Notes under the pieces: model-generated
Told to the model about the DNA's origin: nothing
What the model saw: the letters and a program-made list of their open reading frames with translations, nothing else
The model's database searches: none
Program-made: the position numbers and the translations under genes
Source of the DNA: Utricularia gibba
Lineage: Eukaryota; Streptophyta; Magnoliopsida; Lamiales; Lentibulariaceae
NCBI GenBank assembly: GCA_002189035.1
Contig: NEEC01000002.1
Coordinates: 3,743,001 to 3,807,000, forward strand
Direction: 5' to 3'
DNA: 64,000 bases
Part shown: in pieces, positions 46,255 to 57,228 of the stretch
Layout of the letters: every line of letters begins with the position of its first letter
Position numbering within the stretch: position 1 is the first letter of the stretch

Positions 46255-48115
46255 GAAAATTATGAGTAATAAAATTTGAATTTTGTAACAAAATATGAGT
46301 AATTTTTTTATCCCTAAATACTCAACAATATGTGTTATCAGCTGCTTATAGCTTAAAATCCCAAAGAGCCTATGGTGGAACTCGAAATTAGGATTTTAGG
46401 ATATAAAATAAGTACATTTATTATTGATCAATGCTCAACTTCAAGTCTTCAACCTCCATAAAGAAAATTTATTTGGTATAATGTTTTTGATGCATTCATC
46501 TCCATAAAAGATACAATGACGCTACTAATAAAAAAACATAGAAATACTGTTAAGTGTCATTTTCGAGTTAATTATTAGGTATTATTATGTGTTAATTATG
46601 TATGAAGTCGCCCAAATTAGGAGTCTTATTATGAAGTATTTGATTTTTACTAGAAAATTCATATTTTCCCATTTTTGTGTATATTTTATGTCTTTTTTTC
46701 TCACACTTTGACCAAACATCTCAGGAGACTGTCATAGAGTGTTGCCGGAGTATTGCAGGTGGTCAGACTCTGACTTTTCATGCCTTGTACGCGAGTTGGA
46801 ATGATTGTGGGCGGTAGACTGACACTAGTCTGCAGCAATGATTGGGCGCAAACTTGCACGCAAAGAAAGACTGCTGGAGCACGCAAGACAGAAGGAATGA
46901 TGGGAAGGGGACCCAAAAGAGTTAATGCACGTGGGAAGTCATATAAAAACCACTTGGATCACTTAGTTTCGGACTTTTGAACATTTTATCTTGTACTTAG
47001 AACTTTTAGGTTCTTCCTCCCCTCAAGGAGGAAGAACACTTTGCTTCCTTTTCGTTTTTGTTTCTATGGCTCTTTTGGACTAAAAACCTTTAGTTTCTGG
47101 GAAGTAGATGAAGTTTCCTTTCAAGTCTTGAGCAATACACTCGGTTCTTCACTGAATTCAATTCGGATTCCGCATAGTTCCCGCGTCTTGTTGTAGTCTG
47201 TCTGTAACGACTCTTAGTCAAGGTCCATGAGTAGCAGGCCACTTCTTGCGGATTTTGGTGAAGATCAAGGTGAAGAGCACCAACTCCAACCCTTCTGGTT
47301 TGAGGGAATTAGCAGATTTTTTGTGGCCTAGGTACTGCGACGGTGGACAGGTTGTGACCTCGGACTTGCCACTGGCCATTGGCAACAGCTGGCACATGCG
47401 CACAATTCGGTTTTGAAGGCAATCGAAGGTAATCCTCTTGTCTTCCTAATCGTCCAAGGGGGAATCACATGAAGCTATTCCTGTGCCTCCTTGTCAATCA
47501 AAGTGTAAGGAGAGTAGGCTATTCCTTGCGCCTATAACCAGCTATTCGGAAGAAATCAGTGAAAACCGAGGTAAGGACGGACAAAGAAAGGTGATGGAGT
47601 CTTATTCCCACGAACTGCGTCCCGTAGTCAAGGCCCATCACTTAGGTTGCATATTTTATTTTTGCATCTTAAAAACCCCCTTTTGCAAAACCGTGACATT
47701 TTGTGAATGTTTCTTGCAAACACTTTTCACGAAAAACAATTCCCTGGGATCAATACTCGTACTACGCTTTCTAGTGTTTTACGTTTTAAAATATTTAAAA
47801 TTTTTTGAGGAAACGACACGCAACAAATACATAATAAAATTTATTTGGTATAATCTTTTTGATGCATTCAACCTCCATAAAAGATACAATGATGCTACTA
47901 ATAAAAAAACATAGAAATACATAATAAAATTTGAATTTTGTAGCAAAATATGAGTCATTTTCTTATTCCTATATACTCAAAAATATATGTTATTAGCTGC
48001 TTAGGGGTCAAAATCCTGAAGGGGCTATGGCTGAACTCGAAATTAGGATTTTAAGATATCAAATAAGTACATTTATTATTGATGAATGCTCAACTTCAAG
48101 TCTTCATTTATTTGG
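46255..48115 (+). repeat. Tandem duplication of about 290 bases, split by a solo LTR
   Basis: One unit runs from aaaatttgaattttgtaacaaaatatgag (46260) to aaaaaacatagaaatac (46547). A second partial unit, 47831-47930, repeats tttatttggtataat to aacatagaaatac, and a third, 47931-48115, repeats the beginning up to tcaacttcaagtcttcat. The order shows a tandem array into which the LTR at 46548 was inserted later. Confidence 0.75.
46548..47825 (+). mobile_element. Athila-type solo LTR (B-related family)
   Basis: TGTTAAGTGTC to ACACGCAACA, 1278 bases, with the perfect duplication AATAC (46543-46547, 47826-47830). Opposite orientation to the copy at 34199. Confidence 0.92.
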
Positions 48116-49390
48116 TATAATATTGAATGCAATTATTTTATGATTCTAGTTTTGATATTTTATTCTCATGTCATATGAACCCATTGATCATGAGTGATAT
48201 TTTTTCTCAAGTCATCTACTTTGAATATATCAAACGCCTTTCAGCATTCCAACAATTTAGAAAAAAAGGTTGTTTTAGATTTGCTAAAGTTTTCGATGTT
48301 TATTATTTTATAATCTTCAACTTTCATGTTAGTTAAATATTTTTATATATTTATTTATACTTGATAGTATAAATATGAACAACCCTTAAAGAGATAGTTG
48401 TGATTTGCAAATATTGCGATCATCTTCACTATCTCCTACATTTTTATTAGAAAGGATTTAGAAGACACCAGTGATATTATTCCATTATATAAGAAGCCAA
48501 GTCTGAAGTATAGCGTCATTTTGAAAAGTTGGGAAAAGTTAATGGTGCAAAAAATGTGCAAGTGTAATTATTGGAATAAAATTTTGACTTGTAGTCAGGT
48601 ACATCTCATCTATTAAGATGTTCTCGATGTTGTCTAAAGTTTCTAAAATTTCATGATGTCACTTCTTTATTTAGTGGTTAAACCACTGTCATGACCCATG
48701 CATAGAGCTCAAGAGACATGAGACATGATAGACAAATCCCATCTAGTATTAGGACTTAAGGTAACTTAATTTATATAACATAAGGAAACAATATAAAGTA
48801 AGTTTACATATACATTGTCAGATAACTATCCTAACATGTAAAGGTACTACAACTAGCTTATGTATGACACATTTTATACATAAGTTTACATATACTTTGG
48901 CATTAAAAGATCTCCCATAGCTTGGACATCTATGCTCCTACTTTGGTTGATCACCTAATATTTAGCTATTACCTTGCACACCTTGAACAAATTTAAAATA
49001 TGAAGTGGTTATGTTATTGTAATTTGGTAAAACATATACAAGTATGAAGAAGATAATAAGTGTTTGACCATAAAATGAACAAATATATAATCACTTTGTT
49101 GGTCCCATCATTTATCTTTGCACAAAATCCTTCAGCCTTAAGCTTAAGAATCATCTCCAAGTCTTACTAATTGAGTCATTAACGGATAGAAAATTCTAAA
49201 GGTGTCACATTTCTAAAAGTTTTCCCCATCAAGAATTATACAACACATTTAATATGAAAATAATGTAGTAGTAGCAAGTCCAGGTCGATCCATCGGTAGT
49301 AAGCAGTTTTCAATTGAGGCAAAGATTTGTCAATCCGCATGAAGACACGGTCAAAGATACTTGGATAAGATACGATTCGCATCTTATTTT
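48116..49390. other. No gene seen
   Basis: A+T-rich sequence. The later part may belong to the LTR that ends at 50168, whose start I cannot fix. Confidence 0.45.
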
Positions 49391-49399
49391 GTAAAATTA

Positions 49400-50168
49400 A
49401 GATCTTATCCCAGAAGATCTGTATCAAATCTTAGAAGATCTGGATAGAAGATTTGATATGAGCCCATCAAGAAAGTCTGACAAGTCCTCACCATTATATA
49501 AAGACCAAAACCCGAAGATCAAAGAGATAGCGAATTTTAGCGTTTAGAGTAGAGTATAGCATTTTTTGGATTCCTTTCCGTTCGTTTACATCAAATTTTG
49601 TTGTTTAGAGTGGAGCATGCGCGTGAGTGTTTGTGTCTAAGGATCTGTAGTGAAGTCTTGCTTGCGCAAGTCCTACGTGTGTGGCTGTCTTATTATGTTT
49701 TTCAGCATTTAATTTGAGGTTTGATTCTATTTTTTGCAATGTCTTCTTTTCCAACGTGATCTTTAGTACCATATAACTCTAAGGGAGTGTGAGAGAATCA
49801 AAGGTTAGCCTCAAGCACTTGAGGAGAATGGCTCAATCAGAAATCATTGGTAATGCACATTCTGTCTAATCTATCCACGAGGTGAGAGGTGTAGGGATTA
49901 GACTTGGATGTGGGGAAGATGCAGGTTATCACAAGAGGTGAAATGGCTCTGGTGGTGTGGTTTATTCCATAATCCCACAAAATAAGGGACGGTGCTATAA
50001 CGATCACCGAGTAGCACTTTTCTTATTGTTTTAAAAATCAAATCTTTCTTTTTTTTTCATTCTTTGTAAGTCTTTGTTTGAAAAAAAAAAATTGAATAAC
50101 ATCTTCCTATGAATACGATCTTATTTTATTACTTCAACGATTTCTATGCACCTCTAGAATTACTATCA
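49400..50168 (+). repeat. LTR of an unassigned Ty3/gypsy-like element, start uncertain
   Basis: The end TACTATCA (50161-50168) is followed by a primer site. A TATA box (attatataaag, 49491-49501) is a plausible promoter. The start must lie upstream of the TATA box. Related words are found reversed at 23536-23912. Confidence 0.5.
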
Positions 50169-50174
50169 AGTTTT

Positions 50175-50190
50175 TGGCACCGCTGCGGGG
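50175..50190 (+). promoter_or_regulatory. Primer-binding site after the LTR
   Basis: TGGCACCGCTGCGGGG, close to the site of element B (TGGCACCGTAGCGGGG). About 150 bases of leader follow, then the element is lost. Confidence 0.65.
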
Positions 50191-50371
50191 AATTGTATTC
50201 CTTTGGAATTTTTTTTTATTTTGATTTCGTTTCTGCAGTATTTATTAGTTCAAGTGTAAAATAGCAAATATGCGTTTTCATGCGTGAGGAGATAAGGAAC
50301 GAGGAGAAACTAAGCCTCCCCAAGGCACACAATAAGGGCAGGTGATCGATTAGAAAGAAGGAACGAAGGTT

Positions 50372-50609
50372 TCAAATGTTGGGAGAGATTTTCCGGATAG
50401 TTTGAACCAATTTCGGCGAAGAAGACGGTGGAGGGACAGTTCTTATATGACAGTGAAACTCAACTTCAGCGCCAGAGACCCGTGGAACAGAAATCTGTCT
50501 TTGAGAGGAAGATGATGGAAGTAGCTTCAAAGTGACATTAGATCCACCTCCATCGCCTAGAACAGCAGCAGAGCACTCGAAACCTTCCGAGCAAATCTTT
50601 ACATTCAGT
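50372..50609 (-). pseudogene. Orphan exon-like block, last exon of an unrecognised gene
   Basis: Minus strand: an acceptor with a T-rich tract (CACTTTTTGTGCAG) precedes an open frame of about 78 codons ending in TGA at 50372. Content: CSEGFECSAAVLGDGGG, VTLKLLPSSSSQRQ, VSGAEVEFHCHIRTVPP and TIRKISPNI. Base composition is coding-like, unlike the surroundings. I do not recognise the protein. It could be a gene fragment captured by the flanking retroelement or the end of a real gene. Confidence 0.4.
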
Positions 50610-50614
50610 CTGCA

Positions 50615-51271
50615 CAAAAAGTGGATGTTGATGTGGACTAGGATCTGACTAGGAACTTGAACATATATTTTACTTATTCTAACTCATCTAAATCCTTATC
50701 CTAACATTGAAAAGAAAACGCATATTGTCTAAGTTCATCAATAGTGATCAGAAGACATTACTGACATAATTATCTTGAATTCTGTAGTTAAAATCATGTT
50801 GCTAGGAGTATGGATCCATAGCACTAACCATTTTTTAAAGTATGTTCACATAACACATAAACAAGAAACTTTGAATGCTTACTACACTTCAAAGGGTAAA
50901 AATCATTTGGAAAACAAACAAAATAGGCATTCAACCCTAAAGGATTTTAAGGACTCTAAATGGAATTTCAAACACCAAAAACTAAAAAAACATGCACTGA
51001 TGGACTTTTCAGAAAAAATGAATAACAAATAAGAAAGATAGAGTTATAAAACAAGGAAGAAGCCCTTCTAGAAATAAAAAAGAATCATGTAAGCAAGTAG
51101 TCACATATGCTCCAAAAAAGCATGAAAGCATACTTCTTAAAGTAAACAATATCACTCATCTCACTTATCTTATTCTCTGTAGAAATACCTTTTTCTTATA
51201 GCTAAATCTCAAAAAATCCCTTACTCTTCAATTGAATCCGCTATTTCCTCTTCTCTTTACTCTGCCTCTTA
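50615..51271. other. No gene seen
   Basis: A+T-rich. The 85-residue frame at 50775-51032 (plus) is Lys/Asn-rich, without motifs, and is probably chance. Confidence 0.45.
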
Positions 51272-51458
51272 GGTCGTGTTTAGTAGCTATACTGGTATAA
51301 ATTTATCCATGATACCAAAATAAATTTGAGGGGTGACATGCAAGAGAGATGTATGCTTATAGTAAGGGAAAAAAATGTATTGAGACAAATTTGAACTGAC
51401 TACTAAACACATATCACGTATCCCAATACCCCGTATATCCTTGCTTATACTAGCTACC

Positions 51459-51960
51459 TGTTAAGGGTGAAAATCTGTATGCCGGACTGGGCCGATTTTT
51501 GGGTTGCGGGTGGTATTGTTTCCTTTTTGTTGTCTGTTCGGTTTGATTGGATGAAATAGAAGTAGGCGGGGATTTTTACGTGGAAACCACCGTGAGGTGG
51601 AAAAACCACGTAGTTGTCGGAGCTTGGCGAAGAAAATCTTTGCTAGTGGGATGTCGAGAACGAAAAAACAGGTCAGATCCCCCCCCCCCCTATTCTTTTT
51701 ACTTATAAGGGGGAGGGGCCAATCTGACCGAATTATAAGCTTTGCAGGTGTTGGCTACCTTTATGCACTTGTGCTATAATCTCGCTTTTTAAACAATCGC
51801 CGCCCAATCTGCCATGACTCGGTTACTCTTCAGACTGAGCCATACTGCCTTGTAGATTTTCTGACACATATCGATTTGTCAACAGGCGTTGTCCCATCGA
51901 AAACCCCATTTGGCAGCTTTTCAAAAAACCGATTATCCTTAACCAATTTGTTCCCTATCA
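51459..51960 (-). repeat. Element C 3' LTR
   Basis: 502 bases, ends TGTTAAGGGTG and CCCTATCA. It contains a C-run of 12 (51679-51690) and, on the minus strand, a TATA-like CTTATAAGTA. Directly outside stands ttcag, as in A (4293-4297), but the purine tract beyond it is degraded. Confidence 0.92.
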
Positions 51961-53126
51961 TTCAGCATATTGATTCTCCTGAAGTGTTACCTTCTTCGCA
52001 TATTGATTCTCCTAAAGTTCGCTCAGGCGCTGCTGATCACTCCCCGGAGGAGGATCGTTTAATCGGGAATTCTGGGATCCGGGAGCCGTTCCCTCCCCCT
52101 TCAGGAAAGGAAAAGGGGAGGCTCTCTCCTTCACCAAGACCCGTTGAGGGCCCCACACTCAATGCTGGGCACTTTTTGGCTGCCGCATCCACATCGGTTC
52201 CTCCAAGTGAGATAGGAAGGGTTCCCACTCCACCTATTCAGGCAGGAGTGGATCCTGCCTTACCTCCTTCCTCCTTTCTGCCGGAGCTTCGAAAAGCCTT
52301 AGAAGAGGCGTCCTCAAATCCCTTTGAGGCTTAGCCGGAAATCATCCTTAAGGGGATTTGGAAGGTAACTTTCCTCTTCTTCGAAATCGGAGATAACCTT
52401 TTCTGACATGATGAACTTTTTCCAATCTTTGACCTTTGGATGGGGGATGGCCAAGGGGTTGGGGTCCGCCTCGTAGGAAATTTCTCAGCTTCGAGCCCAA
52501 GTTGAGGCGCAGGATGTGAAAATGAAATCACTGGGAATGTGGGGAATGTGTTGAGGAATATGCTTGGAAACGGTACCCGCCAGGAGGAGGAACTGCAGAC
52601 CCTAGCGAAAGAGATGGGGAAGGCGATCAACGATGCCAACTCCGAAAAGGAAGACTTTAGGACACGCTCTGAGGAGGTTGAAGAGGAGTTGAAGCAAAGC
52701 GAGGAACGCGTTTTGGCCTTAGAAGCTGAACTACTTGAGCAAGAGGCATCCCGGCGAGAGTTCTTGGAGAATTTCGTGAACTCGGCATGCTTCTCTAAAT
52801 TGTCGGACATCTACGTCGACGATTTAATCGTTCTACTCATGTATCAGCAATGGCGTCAGATCAATCAGGAGTTCGGCCTATCCGTTATGGATCCGCGTTT
52901 TGACAGGATCAACCTGTTGTCGAAAGACGAGAATATGCTTGACGTTGCCTCGGACATTCCTCTTGCTCCTGAATTCGGCTTTGAAGCGGATCGGGAACGC
53001 TTAGGAGCACTTATTTGGGCCAGAGTCGATCGGGAGAACGAAGCCAGGCTGCGAGCACGATTACAAGGGCACGTTGGTCCTTCAGTTGGTCCCTCTACAA
53101 ATCTTCTTCCTCCTCCTCAGCTTTAG
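51961..53126 (+). pseudogene. Antisense gene of Tat element C
   Basis: Homologous with the A copy in the same position and orientation. Exon 51961-52364: Pro/Ser-rich (PPPSGKEKGRLSPSPRP), ending ILKGIW (A: VLEGIW), with a donor AAG/GTAACT. The expected acceptor at 52421-52425 is CAA where A has CAG, so splicing is probably lost. The next exon has a coiled coil (LGNGTRQEEELQTLAKEMG onward), FVNSACFSKLSDIYVDDLI, SVMDPRFDRINLL and APEFGFEADRERLGALI. It is open for 195 codons from 52539 to 53126, clearly better kept than the pol genes of C. The 5' third present in A (5003-5800) is deleted. Confidence 0.72.
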
Positions 53127-54010
53127 TTTCCTTTTCTTTACTTTCGCTGAAACAATATTCTTTGTCCCCGGTGCTGGGTTTTATGGATTTTTTGAAGTAC
53201 TCAGTTTTTTCTCTTACTTTTTGCCTTCAATAGTCCCTCCGGTTTATGAGATGCGTGATTCGCCAGTCACCCTCCAAGGCCTTTCACTTGAGCTATCTTC
53301 TTAATCCAAAAGAGGCCCTTTTTGGAAGAACCCACGCTTTCGGGATATCTACTTCAAGTACGATCACCATACCAGGATTTGAGAGCACGGACCTTGCATA
53401 ACTTTTTCTGGACTTGTGTGAACGGTTCGAAAATGACCCGTGCCCAAGTTATATTAGGGCTTACCCTCGTTTCCAGAGCCTTGGGTGTTGTGATTCGGGG
53501 ATAGGTGTCTTTTGACCAGCTCTTGGGCTGGGCTTTTTGATTTTCGTATGCCTTAGTGTTTCCTTACATGAGTTGAACCGCAGCTAGGGAAGTAGACTAC
53601 AACCCCTCATGGGTCAAGTGACTCCCCCAAACCCCATTGTTTTGGACATGGGCGGATTTGCTTTGGGTGCTCTTGCCGTCTCAAGATTCGGCAGTAAGGC
53701 TTGAATCTAAGGGCTTTTTTGGGGCTTACGTCGACGGTTTTAGGGAACCGACGCCCGAATTATACCGGGACTTATCCTCATTACGGGTGCCCAGGTTTAG
53801 AAAGGCATAAATATAGATCGGGGGGGGGGGGGGAGCCCCGAGTTGATCTACCATGCCCGGGAGGGGGAGCTCTTCTAATAATGCGGCCAAGGTTTATGAC
53901 CTAAGTTGGGAGAGTTTACTTGGGCTTACGTGATTCGGCCTGGGCTCACGTTTTTGTCAACTCGTCTCCGCTTTGGAGGAATCTATTACCAATCGTGTAC
54001 TTCGACAAAA
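53127..54010. other. Spacer of element C
   Basis: Noncoding; related to the spacer of A. Contains a G-run of 14 (53820-53833). Confidence 0.55.
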
Positions 54011-54014
54011 GGAA

Positions 54015-54863
54015 TTATCGAATCTGGTGAAGGTCCATAATAGTGGTCGGTATTGAGATGACTAAGCGTAGAATGTCCAACTGCTCTAACTGATATGCTC
54101 CCTTTCCAATTACCCTTGAAATCCGGTAAGGGCCTTCCCAGTTGCGATCCAACTTTCTCACGTGTCTCTGCGGTTGGATGCTCTGAAGAACCAGGTCTCC
54201 TTCCAAGAATTCTCTTAGGGATATGGATCGATTATAGATCCTTTCCGTTCTTCTCTGATAAGCCCCTGGGTGTTTATAAATATTTTGTCGTTTTTCTTCC
54301 AATAGTTCCAACTCCAATCTTCGTAAGTTGGCGTTCTCTTCCTCACTATAGTGTTCAACTCTGTAGCTTTTCAATGTTAGTTCGATCGGACACACCGCTT
54401 CCGATCCATAAACTTGCAAAAAGGGAGATTCCTCTGTAGTGGTCCGGGGGGTGGTACGGTACAACCATAACACCTCGTCCAAGCGATCCGCCCACGATCC
54501 TCCGTAGTTCTTGAGTTTGGTCTTCATACCCTGCCTGAGTGTTTGAGGGAATGGTCCCATAATATCTACCCCCATCGGTCAAATGGGCATGAGAGTGGAA
54601 GGACAGTTAGGTCGTTTACCGGTTTTCTCGGTATTGGTGTGGTATTGGCACGCCTTACACTTCCTCACCATTTCTGTAATATCCTGCCTCATGGTCGGCC
54701 AATAATATCCGCTACTCAAAACCTTCTGGCATAGGGATCGTATGCCAACGTGAGCGCCACACTCGCTCTCATGCAAATCGGTTATAAGCTCTTGAGAATG
54801 CTCCTTCCCGATACACTTCAATAGGGGTCCGTCAAGGGATTTGTGATAAAGATTCTCGTTCAC
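54015..54863 (-). pseudogene. Integrase of element C, catalytic core deleted
   Basis: The zinc finger survives (54863-54600: HESECGAHVG, KCKACQYH). Then MGVDIMGPFPQTL is joined directly to GMKTKLKNYGGSWADRL. Compared with A, about 330 bases are gone, including the second Asp and the Glu. The C-terminal part follows (VEHYSEEENANLRRLELELLEEKRQ, GPYRISRVIGKGAYQLEQLD). The enzyme is non-functional. Confidence 0.88.
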
Positions 54864-55054
54864 CAGTGTATATCTCTTCGCCTGGTCTCTAACCGTCTAG
54901 CTTCCGACTTTTCGGGTGGTGTTTCTCCTCTTTGTAGGTATCGGATATAGGGTAATGTCAAATCCTCGAAAAGGTTCAGTTGTGAAGAGATGATGTGGTT
55001 CCCTAGTTGTTGAGTAATGTGATTTACTGCCCGGAAGGTTACTGAAGGTGAATC

Positions 55055-55372
55055 TCACAACCAGATTGTCTCTCTCCCCTCTTTTAGCTCTGGAAACCCT
55101 ACGGCAAACCTGGCGAGACTATCCGCGGATCCGTTTTCCGCTCGCGCAACATGGGCTAAAGTGAATTCCTTAAAGGTCTTGGCTAACTCCTTTATCTTGA
55201 CAGAGTATTGAGCCATGAGGGGGTCATGAGCTTCATACTCGCCCGAAAACTGTCCTTGCACCAGCCGTAAGTCGGTATAAGCAACAGGTTCCGTGACTCC
55301 AAGTTCCCTGGCAATTTTCATTCCTTCCACCAGGGCATCATATTCGGCCACGTTGTTGGAGGCGGGGAACAA
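55055..55372 (-). pseudogene. Second (archaeal-type) RNase H of element C
   Basis: FPASNNVAEYDALVEGMKIARELGV and AYTDLRLVQGQ: the Asp is kept where A has Asn, but the following Ser-Gln is changed to Leu-Arg. Then AKTFKEFTLAHVARAENGSADSLAR, the usual HVxRxxNxxAD end. Open for 105 codons. Confidence 0.82.
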
Positions 55373-55409
55373 GAATTTTACGGTGACAAAAATGTTGAAC
55401 CGTCAACAT

Positions 55410-56390
55410 ACATGGCTCAACGGTCGTTATTTTCCATGAGGCGGTCGATATATCGGGTCATCTCGACCACAAAATCGGCAAAAGGTTGGGCCTTGATTGC
55501 TGTTCTCGATTTAAATTCAATGTCCATCGTACTTAATTCAACTGCCCATTTGGCGACCCTCGCTGAAATCTCAGGTCGAGATAGGATATTCTTCAGGGGC
55601 TAATTAGTGAACACCATGATGTGTCGATCCTAGAAACATGATCGGAGCTTGGTGGCCGCCATTTTTAGAGCCAAGATGAACTTCTCTATTACTGTGTATC
55701 GAGTTTCGGCTGGCAGCAAGACCTTGCTCATGTAATACACTGGAAGGTGTTTTTCTCCTGAGATAGTTGTCAGGACTGCGCTCACCGCAACACGGGACAT
55801 TGATAGGTATAGCCCTAGGGGCTCCCCTTCCTTCGGGGCAACTAGAAGCAGGGGCGAGGAGAGGTATTCTTTGAGCTTCTAGAAAGCGATTTGACAGTCT
55901 TCGTTCCATTCTAATGCCTTTCCCTTTCTCAATGCTTTGAAGAAAGAGCCGACTTATCAGCTGACCGAGATATGAAACGACTGAGGGCAGCTACTTTACC
56001 CGTAAGGTTCTGATATTCCTTTATGAAACGACTTACCAGCATTCTTCAGACCGAAAGGCATCGCGATATAGCATTAAACCCCGTCTTTGGTGTAGAAGGT
56101 TGTTTTTGGCTGGACCATTTCCGGAGTATGCATCCATGGTGCTTAAAAAACGGGACCCGGCAATGGCGTTCACCAGCTTGTCTATCTTTGGTAAGAGATA
56201 GGGATCCCTTTCACAATAGGTGTTGAGATCAGTAAAATCAACGCACATTCTCCACTTTCCGCCGGGCTTTAGGACAACGATCGGGTTGGCTACCCATTCC
56301 GAGTATTGGATCTCCCTCATGTAACCGGCCTCTAGAATCTCCTTTGTCTTCTCCTTGATAATTCGGCATTTTTCTTCATAGAAGTGCCGC
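55410..56390 (-). pseudogene. RT and RNase H of element C, YVDD box deleted
   Basis: RT front: YSEWVANPIVVLKPGGKWRM, DFTDLNTYCERDPYLLPKID and STMDAYSG, then a frameshift, then LKNAG. The sequence jumps at about 56030 to the tether region (KEYQNLTGKVAAL-like). The stretch with YVDDMIVKS is gone. RNase H words survive downstream in broken frames. The deletion joint carries a copied 12-base filler (see findings). Confidence 0.85.
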
Positions 56391-56504
56391 TGCTTCTACC
56401 CACATGAAAATACCGGGCGGCTGGTCGGTCGATATCTAGCGTGCAAATTCCCCTTGGTGTTGGGAATTTAACTTTCAAGTGCACAGTAAGGGCAGCATAC
56501 CGAA

Positions 56505-56909
56505 TTAGTTGATGCCGGGTCGGTCGAGGATCATGTTATACGAGACCTCCAAATCTAGAATCAGGAATTCTAACCTTTTGGTCCGGCTTCGCCCTGCCGC
56601 ATCGAATGTCATGGGTAGGATTATTTTCCCAATAGTTTGTATGGCCTGTTGATCTAATGCATACAATTCCATACGGACCAGGTAGACATCCCCCTCCTTA
56701 GATGATGCCAGAAACTCGGCAACTTCTTTTTTCATGATGTTGCAGGAAGATCCCTGATCGATGAGAATCCTTCTCAACTTGGTGCTCCTGCATATCCCTC
56801 CAGTGGGAATATCTTTGTTAGAGAAATTAATCTCCTCCATCTTCCACGCGGTTTTCTCGGTCTGTCCTTTCCCGATTTCAAAGACTTCTTCTTTTCTAGC
56901 CTCCTCCAT
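56505..56909 (-). pseudogene. Aspartic protease region of element C
   Basis: RRILIDQGSSCNIMKKEVAEFL is followed in the same frame by RLEFLILDLEVSYNMILDRPGIN. Better kept than in A (open for 134 codons). It is cut off where about 300 bases corresponding to A 10765-11065 are missing (near 56398). Confidence 0.82.
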
Positions 56910-57228
56910 ATATCTCTTTCGTGATTTTCCGGATTCTTCAATCTCGGTCCCTCGGATATCATATGGATTTCTCGGACATAGGGGGGAGTACCTTGTGCTC
57001 GGCTTGCGTTTCTTGTGGTCTCCGGTCTATCTCGATCCCCTTCATGGTTCGAGACTTCACTAGCTCGCAGGACTCCGCCTACTGGTTTCGGGGAGAACTT
57101 CGGGTATCAGCTGCCCTCGTTTCCCGTGTGGCCGTTACGTCCCCTTTTTCATTCCGTCATCTATGTAGGGTTCCGTTTTGCGTTGCTCATTCCACCACTG
57201 GTATGATACTACTCGATCATCCTCTTCA

